64,000 nucleotides of DNA from JBPESP01 sp051710585 (GTDB lineage Bacteria > Pseudomonadota > Gammaproteobacteria > Enterobacterales > Enterobacteriaceae). Position 1 is the first letter of the stretch. Each line of letters starts with the position of its first letter. Location of the stretch: NCBI GenBank assembly GCA_051710585.1, contig JBPESP010000002.1:1-64000 (forward strand), written 5' to 3'. Below are positions 12,245-24,148 of the stretch, one piece after another. Under the pieces are notes generated by a model that was not told where the DNA came from, ran no database searches, and saw only the letters and a program-made list of their open reading frames with translations. A program made the translations under genes and the position numbers.

Positions 12245-12640
12245 CAGCTATTGTGTGGATCCCCACTCTCCTACGGAGCGGCCTGTTTGCAGTATTTTTG
12301 CTAATCCTCAGGATATCATTTAAGCTAAATCTATATGGTGAAAAGCCCGGTAGAAATCCATGCTATTGAGAAGACATGCGCTAGTTTGCTGGATACTATT
12401 TATATACCATAATAGGTCGCCTGTGACTTCTCTATGGTATCGCTAGAACAATATCAGTTTCAAAATGATGTACAGGAAGTGGTTTAAAAATAAAAGTATT
12501 GTAGAAATTATCCTAGCCAGAAACCTGGCAGTGGAAGTTTCTGAATCGAAATATCCTCCTGACAATTACGCTTATACCTGTTCGGTAGCATCTGATAACT
12601 GACCAGTCACAGCTCTTTCATGAGCCTACCTACGAACCAA
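12245..12640 (+). pseudogene. recR: Remnant of recombination protein RecR
   Basis: RecR works with RecF/RecO to load RecA at gaps. Recognisable pieces are VCSIFANP (zinc-finger region) at about 12286, then a match to VVESPA.IHAIEQT at about 12335-12385, then DRLEQR and a segment matching VILA.NP.VEGEATA at about 12500-12560. All are split by stops and frameshifts, and the N-terminal helix-hairpin-helix part is gone. It follows ybaB as in the ancestral operon. htpG, which normally comes next, is found 35 kb away at about 47340. Confidence 0.75.
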
Positions 12641-14889
12641 AGCTATTGGAAAGTTTTTGGTTACCAAATGGGGTACTAATCATTTTTGGACTTAAATGGC
12701 TATACTCTAACTAGACTTAAAGGTAGTTTAAACGTCTTTTAGATATCTAAAAGTAGATATGTGAAGTATATTAAAAATATATTAGTAAATTACTATAATA
12801 ATTAAGTATAGTTTAAAGGAAGCTCCATTATCCTTTTCTCTTTAATTTATTGAATTTTAATAAATTGTAGTGCTTTAAAGTTCATTATGAACTAAATAAA
12901 AGTTTGTCTAGGCTACTCATCCTTATCTGCAATTTTTTGTAGAGCTGCTAAAGGTGGTTATATACCTCTAGTTAAATAGTTCTACAATATCTAAGGAGGA
13001 TAACCCTATTCATTTTTGTAGCAGCTCTAACGCTTCTATTGCCTATGTTTTGATTAAAACATACAACAGAATTTTATTTTCCATCCATTTTAAAAGAAAG
13101 GTTATGATAAATAAGCTGGTTTAATCAGATTATCTAGCACCGTAGGGGGCTTTCCTTATCATTAAATAAGCAGACTTTAAATTCACCTGTTTAGTCCGTA
13201 AACGTGCAGGCAGTAAACCTTTCAAGTAATACATTCGATTCTTCTTCAAAGAAAGCGTGCGGGATTGTCTAACAGCGGCACTATAAAACTCATTGATAGC
13301 GTAAACCTCCACCGGCTGATGAGCCTATTAAGCGTAGGACTGCCATCAAGTTACGTGATGAGCTTGCGATTATTTGCTAATCTACAGACTTGCTCATACA
13401 TAAAATGTAAAGCTGCAACGATTACCATAAGTAGATTGCTGTGATCTACACATGATGCTGCTATAGAAAGTGATCTAGTTACAGAAGGCCGACAATTTGC
13501 CCCATTATGGCAATAACCTTTATACTCGAGGAGTCAAAGCTAGCACATTATCCGATATCCTACTTCCGCACTGCTCAATATTAAAAAGGGTCGCATCTAG
13601 CAAATAGTAGCCTGTAAGATGAGTAATCTCCATGGCGCCTTGGTCCTCCCACTAACAGAAAACCTGCCATCGCAATACTGAATGTAGCTAACATTATGCC
13701 ATCTAGCACTACAGAACCTATTATCTTCCTAGTCCGATAACAGCAGCGACGAGACTAAAAAAGATGTTTGATGCGGATATCAACACGGAAATATGCTACC
13801 AGCAGTGCTGTGACTAATATTATTCATCATTATTCATTATTGAGCTAGCAATCATACGAGTGCAACCGGGGGGATAATGAAAAACTCCAGCCTCATACAT
13901 TATCTGCCTTTAGAGCTATTGAAATATAGTGTAAGTATCTGTATACATTCCACTCAGCCCTGAAAAGAGGCTCTGGACAATAGCAATGAGTAGAAAGTGA
14001 TATATGCAGCACCCATCTACTAGTTAATGATGGAACTATATTATTTATAAGGCTGATAGCGTAACTTCATAAGAGACTGAAAGAGTCAACCTGTCTGAGA
14101 CTCTCAGTATCGCAAAGCGGTTTTAACCTTTAGCACACTTAATAAATACGATGCCGATCCCAGTGCACTCTGCATGTCTATCTATTTCAGTGGCTAGTCA
14201 CAAATGGTCTCACGCCCGAAAAGTAAAACCAAACAAGACCTCATCATTGCACCGAATAGGAAACTCAAATTAAGGCTAGTAAGTTTATTGTTTATTCTAT
14301 GCTATTTTGTGTTTTACACTAAGCACTATGCTCTGATAGTGGTAGCCTCTATCAAGGCTAAGCGTATCCAATGCCTTGAAGCTATCAAGGCAGAGCTAAA
14401 TTTAAATTCCTGGCTGCAAATGGACCTCTTCCCTAAATTTACGATGTCATTCAGGGCTGGGCAGAATGCTATTTTCATGACATACAACGATATAAAGTAC
14501 AAGTGGTCGATAGCGGTAAAAAGCTACCAAGCCTACTCCACGGTCAGGCCTCCACCCTAACCTCTTGTTTATACTGGACGATATTGAAAGGGCAAACAAA
14601 CGCAAAACTCAAAAACAGAGTGACAAAGCTAATAAAGCTATCTGAGAAAACCCCTTCTGTCGCTGGGTGTGCATCGCCATTGGTATAAAACTTGATGTAA
14701 TGTATATAGTGCATCCTATATGAAATTTTGTTTTCATTACACCCATGTGCACCAGTGAGCAATAAAATTGTCACTGTGGGGACCCCCCTTGGGTATCTAT
14801 TTTATAACCAAAGGCGGCTACTAAGCATTGAATCTTTTATACGTCTCGCTGCTGAGCCTGATGCGCATCCTGGAAAACAAGTCGCTGTT

Positions 14890-14923
14890 GCAAGTTACCT
14901 GGTGTAACTTGCTGACCTTTTTT
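14890..14923 (+). terminator. Rho-independent terminator-like hairpin
   Basis: GCAAGTTAC (14890-14898), loop CTGGT, complementary arm (14904-14912), then TGACC and a run of six T. This is a well-formed terminator on the plus strand, but no gene is left upstream. Confidence 0.65.
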
Positions 14924-16141
14924 AACAGAGCCTGGTCTGAGGTCGGAGAGCTGCCAGGCTATGATGGGACTTAAGCGGGAGATACGCGCATACATACCCA
15001 TGTTTTATATTGTATCTGATATTCTTAAGCTAGATATTCTGAGTGATATCAACGATGCCAAGGGCGAAATATTATAACAAGAGCTATATTTGAGAACGCA
15101 AAAAAATCGTAATACCACTTTCCTTGCGAAAGTAGTGGCTGCCTATGCAAAGGATTAAAAGTCTTACAAGACGGCGAATTAGAAGGTAAAAAGCTATTAC
15201 TTTAACTTTCTGACTCGAAATTTTTTACACCAATACAAAGTACGCCTATATACCAAGGCGGTATCAGTGACTACACGAAATAGGGCATCACTTGCCCACG
15301 TCAGCGGGGATGTAGTCTTGATGAAAATCCATTGCTATCCTTTTCCTTTCCCCTTATTCTTAATTTCCTATACCCCGTCACGATAAGATATCTCCGACAC
15401 ACAAGTTAGGCTATATTCCTATGAATACACTTTATAGAATCACCCCCGCCAAAATACGGTCTGCCTTACCAGACTTACTTGTAAGCGCTAGAGAGCGTTT
15501 GCATCCGTATCCAACTATTTACAAACGAGAGACTTTTGTTTGCAGGATATAATATAGTTCCTAGAGGAGGCTCATTGACACTATCCAGGCGTGCCATATG
15601 CCCACTACTTTAATGATGGGCGCTAGACTTTATATCCATGTTTCCGGGAAACAGCCAGTCTTTAACGACTTTCAATGGTATGACTAGATTATGGTGATAA
15701 TATCACAATAACTCACAAGAAAAAATAACATGGATAACCCATTATAACTACTATGGTGGATTCTGAATCTATCTTTGTTATCTACGCTTAAGTGCGGAAA
15801 GCAGCGTTTAGGCGATTTAGATTTTAGCCTGCTCAAAAGGCAGTTAGTTTCATATTTAGCAGGCATAGAATGAGAAATTCTTTGCCGCTGACGAGATCAA
15901 ATACGCCTGGTTTATCAAGAGCTTGGGCATAGTTAACCCGAGAGGGCACGGCATGGCACAAGAATTTCTGAGTCTCACTATTACCACAACTCCAACTTAG
16001 ACATTGCTGGAGATTACTGTGCTAAGTACAGCAGAAGTTATCAAAACCCCGCAAACCTGCTACTACGTAAAAATGATGGTTCGTAAACTAGAACAGGCAT
16101 CTGCCTGCTAAGTACCTGAAACACGCCAAAAAAACCAAGGA

Positions 16142-16169
16142 CTACTAGAAGGTGTTCCCCTTCTAGTAG
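16142..16169. repeat. Perfect inverted repeat, 11-bp arms, 6-nt loop
   Basis: CTACTAGAAGG (16142-16152), loop TGTTCC, exact complement at 16159-16169. There is no T-run. It stands in gene-free DNA. Confidence 0.85.
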
Positions 16170-16528
16170 CTGGCCTGATGGCCTAGCAAGTGGCTAAAGA
16201 CTTTCTGCTTATATAAAGTTTTGCGGCGCAAAGAGATTCAACCGCCTATGGAGACGGACTGGTCGTGTGGCGGAAGAAACACTGATGGCTTGTGTACTAT
16301 TTATTTTATCCACTAGTTACGGGCGCTAAGTGTCAATATGCTTCTTCCAGGGGTGTTCCTTGTTATAACCTCTTCGATCGTTTTTTATACACCTTCATGA
16401 GTACTAGAGCCCCGCGATACGGTGGTGTATAGAATAACCCCTAGTATGCCAATCTTGATATGGAAAACCATGAACTAAAGTACTAAATTAGCGTCTGTCA
16501 GTACTCTGTCCTTGGACAATATACCCAG

Positions 16529-16552
16529 TAGACGCGCCTTAAGGCGCGTCTA
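16529..16552. repeat. 24-bp perfect palindrome
   Basis: The half-site TAGACGCGCCTT is followed directly by its complement. It is strongly GC-rich compared with the surroundings, has no mismatch and no T-run. It might also act as a binding site for a dimeric protein. Confidence 0.85.
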
Positions 16553-19049
16553 GCAGCGCTAAAAGCTCCAGATCCGATAAAAGCAACTTATTTAGCAGGT
16601 GTGGCTTGCTGTCGAGAGTAGGCAGTTTGCTGGAAACAGGTATCGGCTATGAAGTAGCGCTGCTTAACGCGCGGTGTGATCGGGACACTGGTGTTTCTCG
16701 AAGAGAATGGCGCATACCCCTATTTGTCTATGTAGCACCACGCCGTCCTTCAGCGAAGTATATAGTGTAAGCGTTCGCGACGAGGTGTAAATATTTTTGG
16801 GTAACGTGATAAATCACCTTGTGATAATGGCCACGGCAGTGAAAAAGAAGCAGTACGCTTTCGCGGTATAGAGTACTAGGGGTATATACTCTGTGTAGTT
16901 TTAAGGTGAAACTCAATGGTAACCAGAAAATAAACAAAAGACACCTCTACCACCTTCTTGGCTATCCATTAGCCAAGTTAATGAGCTTAAGATAAAATTG
17001 TGGCTCAAGACTTATAACTATACCAGGCCTATTACCCTCCACGTCTGTATCACTTATCTCAGTCCGTCGCTTACCTTATCTTGACATCGTGGACGCACTG
17101 ATTGACAGCCATGCTGGCGATATTACATCATTACCTACACCACTGAAATACATAACGTAGTTAGCGATACTGAGATAACGCTACTTGAAATAGTATTGAG
17201 ATAAACTACTACTGGGATCATGTCTTGGTATAAGCTGGCGTAGATAAAGGATTCGCCGAGCAGCCGCTGAGTGGCCCAGCGATATAGCAAATAGGCGTTT
17301 CCACTACTGCTGGCCAATTATCACAGCAGTTACATTAAAATTAGCATCAAAGATTTAGCACAGAGGTTCTCTGTAGCTATATATCGTAATATCATGGCCG
17401 CCGACGGTAATTTACAGACCTTATACACTAATCCGTTAAAGGTTATTTAAATGGAATATCCTCATAACACACAGTAACAACCCAATCCATACTGATATTC
17501 TGGTATATTTTGCACGATATCCGCAACTAGAATTGCTAGACACCGATAATTGCTCCTGATAAGCGAATAGCATGCGTAAAAATACCATTTCCAGCGGCCT
17601 CTGTGGGGCAGGGGCGCTAGTTTTAGGTAATAACAGCAGATTTTCCCTGAAATAACCGACAATGACTATCTTATGATTTATACTCACACGCTTAACTTGG
17701 TATTGAAAATATTTACTTCTCCTGCTCGGCGTTGAAGTATAGCTAACTGCTAATCCAGCGCAAACATTAGTGACATACCTATTGCAATTACAAGACACAG
17801 GCTACTGTTATCGCTACCAGAACACCTCATTGGAGACAATAGACATAACCCAGTAGTCTGTGGTATTTGCTTGGGCATCCACTATAAAACGGGTACCCAT
17901 GGTAATCTGATAGATAATACGCTAAAGATACTGTTCTGATAACCTCCATTGTTATTAACAATAACGTCAGTATTATCCGTATAATCAACGGCCGTTAGCC
18001 TGAATCCGCCACCGCATTGCTGCCACGTCTATTGCAGATGATACAGCGCTTACAGGCGGGTGGCGGTTAATAAGATTGCCATCGCGGAACAATATCCTAT
18101 CCCCTTACCCAAGCGCGTCATCGACACCTACATTTACTCACTGCGCCGGGGCTACAAAACACACATGGAGTACTGATAGTCACCCATCATAACAACATGC
18201 TGTTGACGGATACGTTTAAGACGGTACAGTGCCACCTTAACGAATAAATACACTTGACCACTGTGCGAAAGATTGGCTTTGTAATGGCTCTAAGGTGTGA
18301 AGCCAATATCACGGACCAAAGTCAGCCTGAGCATTCTGATACTGCGGCAACGTGTAAATAGATTACGACCAGCAATTACTCAGTGACTATTTTAATTGCT
18401 TGGCTCCGGTGAAATGGCACTTAAAAACTAGTTGTAACGCTGATATTTGAGGTGATCAGTATAATGGATTATCAGTATTACTTACCAAGCACTAAAACAA
18501 AAAACCGTACATTAGGTACATGCAGAAAACTCCACACCGTAGAGACTATATCATCATATAGAGTGAGGGTGATTAATACCTAGACAGGGCATGAGGATAT
18601 TTTGGTTGCAGCGAAATGAATAATGCCCGATGGTAGCCAGTGGAGTTACTGGCAACAATTAAAGCTCTTGCCGTCACTTCATTATCTCAAGCGATCAGTA
18701 GTATTTATCCCGTCGGGTATTTATCTAGTTTACTGAACATAAATATTATGACAAGTTATTCCCCAGTAAACAAAAAAGATTTTTACTAAAATTGCACTAC
18801 TTGTCTGTCTAAAAAACAGTGGTGATATGTCTAACAAATATATCTGATTCAATTATCTTGACGACTGATAATCTTTCTGCGCACGGTCATGGTTTTAACG
18901 TTAGCATAAAAAACTCAGGTAATTTTTAATAATTCTCAGACAAACAAGCGATATGATGAATATGTGCATAATGTAAAAGGCTGCCACGTCTGTCTGGAAA
19001 CTCTAGAGAAGAGATCAGTCTTGCAGCAGGTATATTAAAAGGAATAGAT

Positions 19050-20010
19050 TGGATCTTCAGTGCTGCAAGCACAAGTAAATATTACTATAACATTTATATT
19101 ATATTATTATATCTGCTTTTTTAAAAAGGGCTATAGATAGTGTTAGTACTTCCCTATAAGTTAATAGTGTAACACACATATAAAATTTATGAGATACTAT
19201 AGAGTCAGTCAGAAGTTTCATTTGTTTTTAATATAAAATAATTTTATTGACTATTTTAGTCGGTTATTCTAAAAAATAGTAGAAAGCAACAAGATTAAAA
19301 TAATATAAAAGATATTTAATAAAGTTACTTAGGTTAAGAAATTTAATTAACTTCTTAAGTTAGAAGGCTAAGAAATAATAAAACAAGATATATACCTTGT
19401 TGTTTAAATTATTTTATGTTAATGATAATGAAAGATAAAGAAATAATAATTAACAAAATAAAGTAATTAAGTAGCATTTTAGATGCTATCTAAACTTTAA
19501 TAAATAAAAAAAATAAAGACTAAGATCGTCGCAACAATAGAGATTTATTAAAAATATTAAAAAATAAAGCACTCCATTGCATATACCTATTAAATATATT
19601 TAATATTTAGTTAATTTATATTAATAATGTACTTGCAATACCCCTTAGATAAAAATATTCTTAAAATTTAAAATTAGAAAGCATACCCCAAATGACACCG
19701 CAATTATTATGTATAACAAAAGCTAGATAACCCTAAAATAATGATTTATAATTCCTATAATTACAAAATTATAACTATAATCACGAAAGGGCTAGAATTA
19801 ATCTTAATAGATCTACAATATTTTCCTTTCTTTAAGACAAAATTAACAAGGGGGCTATTCAATACTTTTTTAAATTTTCCAAAGATCTAACAGCTCCATA
19901 AAATTTATTAGCTAACTAGCTTAGATTATACTTTAACGTCATCGTCATTTATGAAAAATATAATTAATATTAATATGTGTGGCTTTATTCATATAAAATG
20001 AATTTTAGTT
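19050..20010. other. Very AT-rich patch
   Basis: About 1 kb is much richer in A and T than the flanks and has only very short frames. I compared it by eye with 16S and 23S rRNA, because the rRNA pseudogenes at 60-63 kb look similar in composition, and found no match. It may be an old horizontally acquired or very ancient decayed segment. Confidence 0.5.
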
Positions 20011-21024
20011 TAAGTTAAATGTGTAGTTGTTAAATAATACTGCCAACCGCGTTAGAGTTTTTTTCGGTATCCAGGTAGCACTGTTTATCAGCACGATAGA
20101 TCCTAGATCACTTCGGCACCATAGCCACTCTGTTGCAGAGTAGTAACTAGCCCCGCTGAATAAGTGTACCTATCGCCAGCAGCGTCTACGCGTTTAGCTA
20201 GATTGACCCCGTGCTCACGTAATACTAGTACACCTGCCAAGGTTTTTCAACGCACATTATACAATTGGTGTAACTCATTCCATCAATAAGAAAACGCAAG
20301 CTTTCATCTGCCTCCGCCAGCGCAGGAGGGGTCCTCTCTACTAACAATGCATTGATCTGCACCGAAATGTTTTTACCAGTAGTGACGTTACCAAAGTGAT
20401 ATGGGTTCTCCAATATCACTGCGACGCTGGTGACACTTTTTACCGCTTCGAACGGCTGCTTCACCAAATTGATTTAATGATTGTGGCTCAAATCAATCCT
20501 GTAGCTCTAATTTTATCGCCTACAATATGGTTTTATCCTCATATAAAAAAGGATGGTAGCTAGTTTGTCACTCTGTTTTCAATAAGAACGTGGTGCTACC
20601 AATAATGCGATGATCATCAGAATAAACTTCTCCTATCAGAGGAGAAAGGTCAAGTATTCATAGCTAAAATACATAATTTTACCCCGCGAGCGTTCACCCG
20701 TTGAAGGGGTATCTTCGGCCTAAAAGTGTATTGCAGCGATTTGCAGTATTAACCTTATCCTATTTTACAGTGGGAATATAGTCTAATAATACTGTACTCA
20801 TAAAGTTACATTCGTTTGTTATTAATTTCTCTCTTGTATTACTTGCATTTTCAGTCAGGATAAAATGGCTATGCCATGCATCCAGGGATTTTAGATCGTA
20901 TTAATTTTTTTTGTCTTCCATAATAAATCGGATGTTCTTGACTACTTTGATTGCTTGATTCTGATTCAGAGTGATAACCTGTTAGAATCTAGGCGGTGAG
21001 GGCAAATCAACTTCACTGAATACC

Positions 21025-21066
21025 GCGCTAAATACATTTAGCGCCCTTCTTGTTTTAGCAAGAAGG
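21025..21066. repeat. Two adjoining perfect hairpins
   Basis: GCGCTAAAT (21025-21033) pairs with 21036-21044, and the very next base begins CCTTCTTG (21045-21052), which pairs with 21059-21066 across a 6-nt loop. Two perfect hairpins back to back, without a T-run, are unusual. Confidence 0.8.
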
Positions 21067-22153
21067 AATGAAGAGAAGGCATTATTTCACGTCTAGGACG
21101 ATAACTATTATCACAACGTTGATTTCTATAATTAGCGATATTTACGTCAAAACTCTATATAACATGGCCTCGAATGTTATAGAACAGTTCGCAAAACTGC
21201 GGTTGGAGAAAAGCTTTAGAGAAATAATGCACACTAGTCGTGTAGCAAAAAAACAGACTTATTACCAAAAAAAGATCTGTTTCTAGGAATAAAAAGTTTA
21301 TATATCACCACCGTTGTATCTAAAAAAATTATTCCAAGCTTATAACACAACGCCAGCCAGAAGGATTTACGCTGCTGTATCAAGCGTGGAAGATAGTTTT
21401 TAATCTGGAAGAGTACGGGGAACTAACTTGGTGGAGTTTTAACGATCCAGGCTATCACAGTGCTGACGTTGAATACCAGAGGTTCAAAAAAGTGCAAGAG
21501 ATTGAGATGTACATCGCCGAATTAACCTAGATGCGCTAACAATATCCTGACACTTGCTGAGTATTACACGAGTGACCAGCAGTTTCAGTTACCCATATTC
21601 CATTCAATAATCACATTAAGCTACAGAGCAAGTGAATTAATCAAGTCTGTTACCGCTTTATTCTACTGAAGCGGCTGGCGCTGCACACGCAGGGTAATCC
21701 CCCATCAGGGGGGATGACATACATTTCTACCCAGGTTCCCTATAGAGATTTTTACTTTCTGGATATACAAGCTGCTCTGTATGCCCCCACGCTCTCAAAA
21801 TAGGCGCAAATAAACAACCCGATGAACTTCTTTCCGCACTGAGAAAATGCTAATATCCTACCCTGAATGAACGGTAAGCACACTAAAGGTTGCCCATCTG
21901 TCACACTCTGAGTCAATCAGCACCAGTTATTGCATCAGTAACTCTATCAATAAGATGGTCATGACACTCCACAATAAATACCGCTTATATAATACAGTAT
22001 TACCACTGCCAGCAATAGACTAGCCTTCTAGAGGAGGGCGCGCAGACAAAAAAGAGCTGGGATATATTATCGCTGTTCATGATAATCAATTTTACTAGTA
22101 CAAATTATTCGCCGTATTCCTATGCTAGCCTGTCTAACACTACTGGTGCCAAA

Positions 22154-22184
22154 CTATTCTCAGCGCAGTATGCGCTGAGAATAG
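22154..22184. repeat. Perfect inverted repeat, 14-bp arms, 3-nt loop
   Basis: CTATTCTCAGCGCA (22154-22167), loop GTA, exact complement at 22171-22184. There is no mismatch and no T-run. Confidence 0.9.
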
Positions 22185-22599
22185 AAATCATGGGAGTGCC
22201 GGAGTGCTCACTCGCTAATCCATCCTGGTATCGGTTAGGTTAGCGCTAAGGGGACGTAACGATCTGTGACCTAATTATAAATTAAGCTAACCTCTGCACG
22301 CCTCTGGTATGAACTCCACATGTAGCACATACTCAACCAGACGTCTAGGACGAATTTGAAAGAGGCATAGACAAACACTATCAGGATAAAGGTATAAAGT
22401 AACCTCTCTGAACTAACCTGGTTGAGTAATCCGCCAAGCTCCATGAGGTATACTATAGCAGGAGCAAATTCTGGATAAATTGATCAATGCTAAAAGATTG
22501 GTTAAGAATTGCTGTTCTAATTGGTGGCAATTGAGAATGGCTAGCGCCTGTACGCTCAGAAGACTTAACAAAATAAAGAAAGGAAATGCTAGCGAAATA

Positions 22600-23180
22600 A
22601 GTTTTTTTTAGAGTTCAGCATTTTAGTAAGCATGTCGATCAAGTTGAACACTATAATCTCTATCCTTAACTAGAGTTAAAATAGTTGTAAAATCTGCGCA
22701 AACAATAGTGTTGATTAGTAAGTTCAGTTTCGGTAAATCAACGTTACTTTGGATCCCTGCTGGGCTTGGCGAGGGTAGCAACATTGTCGTGCATTTATTG
22801 AGGCATAATCTTATGATGCTGAATGAAAAACGTTCCTCAGAAGCAAGGAGAGCCAAAGCTACGAACAGGCAATAGCCCTTGTTAATGTAAAAGTGGGACT
22901 TGAAAAGCATTTGCCCATTTGTGACAGTACACCTTTTCTAGTGGCGAGGAGCAGCGAGCACATTGAAGACGACCTATTGCAGAAAGCGGCATGATAACTC
23001 GCTAGTTCTGGTGGGAAAATAGCAAACCCCTTTATCATTAATTATTTAGTTAGCGCTGATGTTTTCCTATTGAATTATAACCGGATAACAGGTGGAATCA
23101 TAAAATAGTTTTTTATAGTAACGCCCATGACACACTACTGTTTTACCTGTTGGCGCACTTGTCTGACAGTCATTTAATGA
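22600..23180 (+). pseudogene. ybbA: Remnant of ABC transporter ATP-binding protein, YbbA type
   Basis: YbbA is a LolD-like ABC ATPase partnered with the YbbP permease. On the plus strand a damaged Walker A region reads FSFGKSTLLWIPAGLGEGS at about 22720-22775, followed by NLMMLNEKRSSEARRAK, which matches the YbbA stretch (L..MDEEARA.LRAK) better than LolD. Further on, VGLEKHL at about 22890 and a degenerate signature motif (SGEEQRA, for SGGEQQRV) at about 22940 keep the order. Stops and frameshifts interrupt it throughout. The permease gene expected downstream is not visible; a perfect hairpin follows at 23203. Confidence 0.65.
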
Positions 23181-23202
23181 TCCCAGGAACACCGACATAA
23201 TT

Positions 23203-23235
23203 AAGCCACTCACCACCTCAGATGGTGAGTGGCTT
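23203..23235. repeat. Perfect inverted repeat, 13-bp arms, 7-nt loop
   Basis: AAGCCACTCACCA (23203-23215), loop CCTCAGA, exact complement at 23223-23235. It lies just after the ybbA remnant and could be its old terminator, although the T-run is missing. Confidence 0.85.
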
Positions 23236-23445
23236 CGCAGTTAACTAGGACCTTAACCTGGCCTTTCTTAGCACTTTACCAGACATAACTCGCTAGTTTT
23301 AGATAGATTTTAATGGAATAGGCCTGGCGAACGATCTGAGGATCGCCATCAGCGATTATTTACCCTCACCATCGAAACCCAATCTTTTACTACTGTGACA
23401 TCCAGTCTACGGACAGTAAATTAAAAAAAATCTACAGCAAAATTT

Positions 23446-23478
23446 TCCTTCAATCCTTCCGCTGGAAGGATTGAAGGA
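23446..23478. repeat. Perfect inverted repeat, 15-bp arms, 3-nt loop
   Basis: TCCTTCAATCCTTCC (23446-23460), loop GCT, exact complement at 23464-23478. The stem is flawless in otherwise decayed DNA and has no U-tail. The 23236-24148 stretch around it contains no recognisable gene. Confidence 0.9.
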
Positions 23479-24062
23479 CGGCGTAAACTTGGTTTACCAA
23501 TTTTTGCTACCACGGTAGTTAATAATAGGCAATCCAGTTAACATGGCATTTTCTATGCTGAGCTTCCTATACACATAGACACGATGCTGCAGTAAATAGG
23601 TTAGATGTTGGAATAGGTTAACTGGGCGCTTAAAATTATAGTGATATTGGTGTCGCTATGCAGCAGGAATTACTAGTTTACAAAATTTAAGCTACAGAAC
23701 GTAAGTTACTACGTTCGACATTTATGGAATAAGTTCGTCTTGCTATGACGGGGAGTGTGATGTCCGTCGCTATCAGCCCTGAAGTGACACTTGTTACTGT
23801 TGCAATAACGAGTATTCAATTTTTTCTGCTAAATAAAATCCTTATCTTTGCTGGATGCTGCCAATCAGCGATATACTGGTCTTGTCGCTGATCCCCCCCT
23901 GTTTGAAGCCTGTTAATAAAAAAGAGAGAAAATTGGTCAACATTCTGGTTAGGTATATTCATACTATTTAGAATAGTTATCATAACAAAAACAATAAGCA
24001 AAGTAAAAACTGGTTGACAGAGCTCTGACCCTATGCTGCACAGTAACAGCATAGTATTACAC

Positions 24063-24075
24063 TATAATGTATAAT
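24063..24075 (+). promoter_or_regulatory. Candidate -10 boxes for idh
   Basis: Two TATAAT hexamers (24063-24068 and 24070-24075) lie about 75-85 bp before the idh start. A TTGACA at 24014-24019 is too far away to be the -35 of either. This is a candidate promoter only. Confidence 0.3.
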
Positions 24076-24148
24076 ATTTCCGCCAATCACGCAGATACTA
24101 TTAGCCAGCGGTATCTCTGCTGATATGAGAGAGGAGTTAACGTAATAA

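Larger units (their letters stand above)
12641..22599. other. Long eroded stretch, no gene identified
   Basis: Frames of 60-120 codons occur (for example 14204-14560 plus, 17436-17798 minus, 20225-20467 minus) but none resembles a protein I know and none has a convincing ribosome site. The minus-strand frame at 20225-20467 reads smoothly (about 80 residues, with SVAVI.ENPYHFGNVTTGK and ALLVERTPPALAEADESL) and may be a remnant of a real gene that I cannot name. A short block at about 21350-21470 (residues like LEEYGELTWWSFNDPGY) also looks like former coding sequence. Several perfect hairpins occur and are listed separately. Confidence 0.6.

Noticed and set aside
4097..13000. Recurring AAGGAGGATA text (near 4107, 5459 and 12993), suggesting a repeated ribosome site or element
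   Set aside because: The shared text is only about ten bases and no flanking similarity extends it; expected by chance in this composition.
14204..14560. 118-codon plus-strand frame beginning MVSRPKSKTKQDLIIAPNRK, with a hydrophobic segment
   Set aside because: No ribosome site, no family recognised, and overlapping frames of similar length exist; it could be a fossil but I cannot support a gene.
17436..17798. 120-codon minus-strand frame
   Set aside because: An overlapping frame on the same strand (17462-17662) is almost as long and the residue pattern is cysteine-rich and random; treated as chance.
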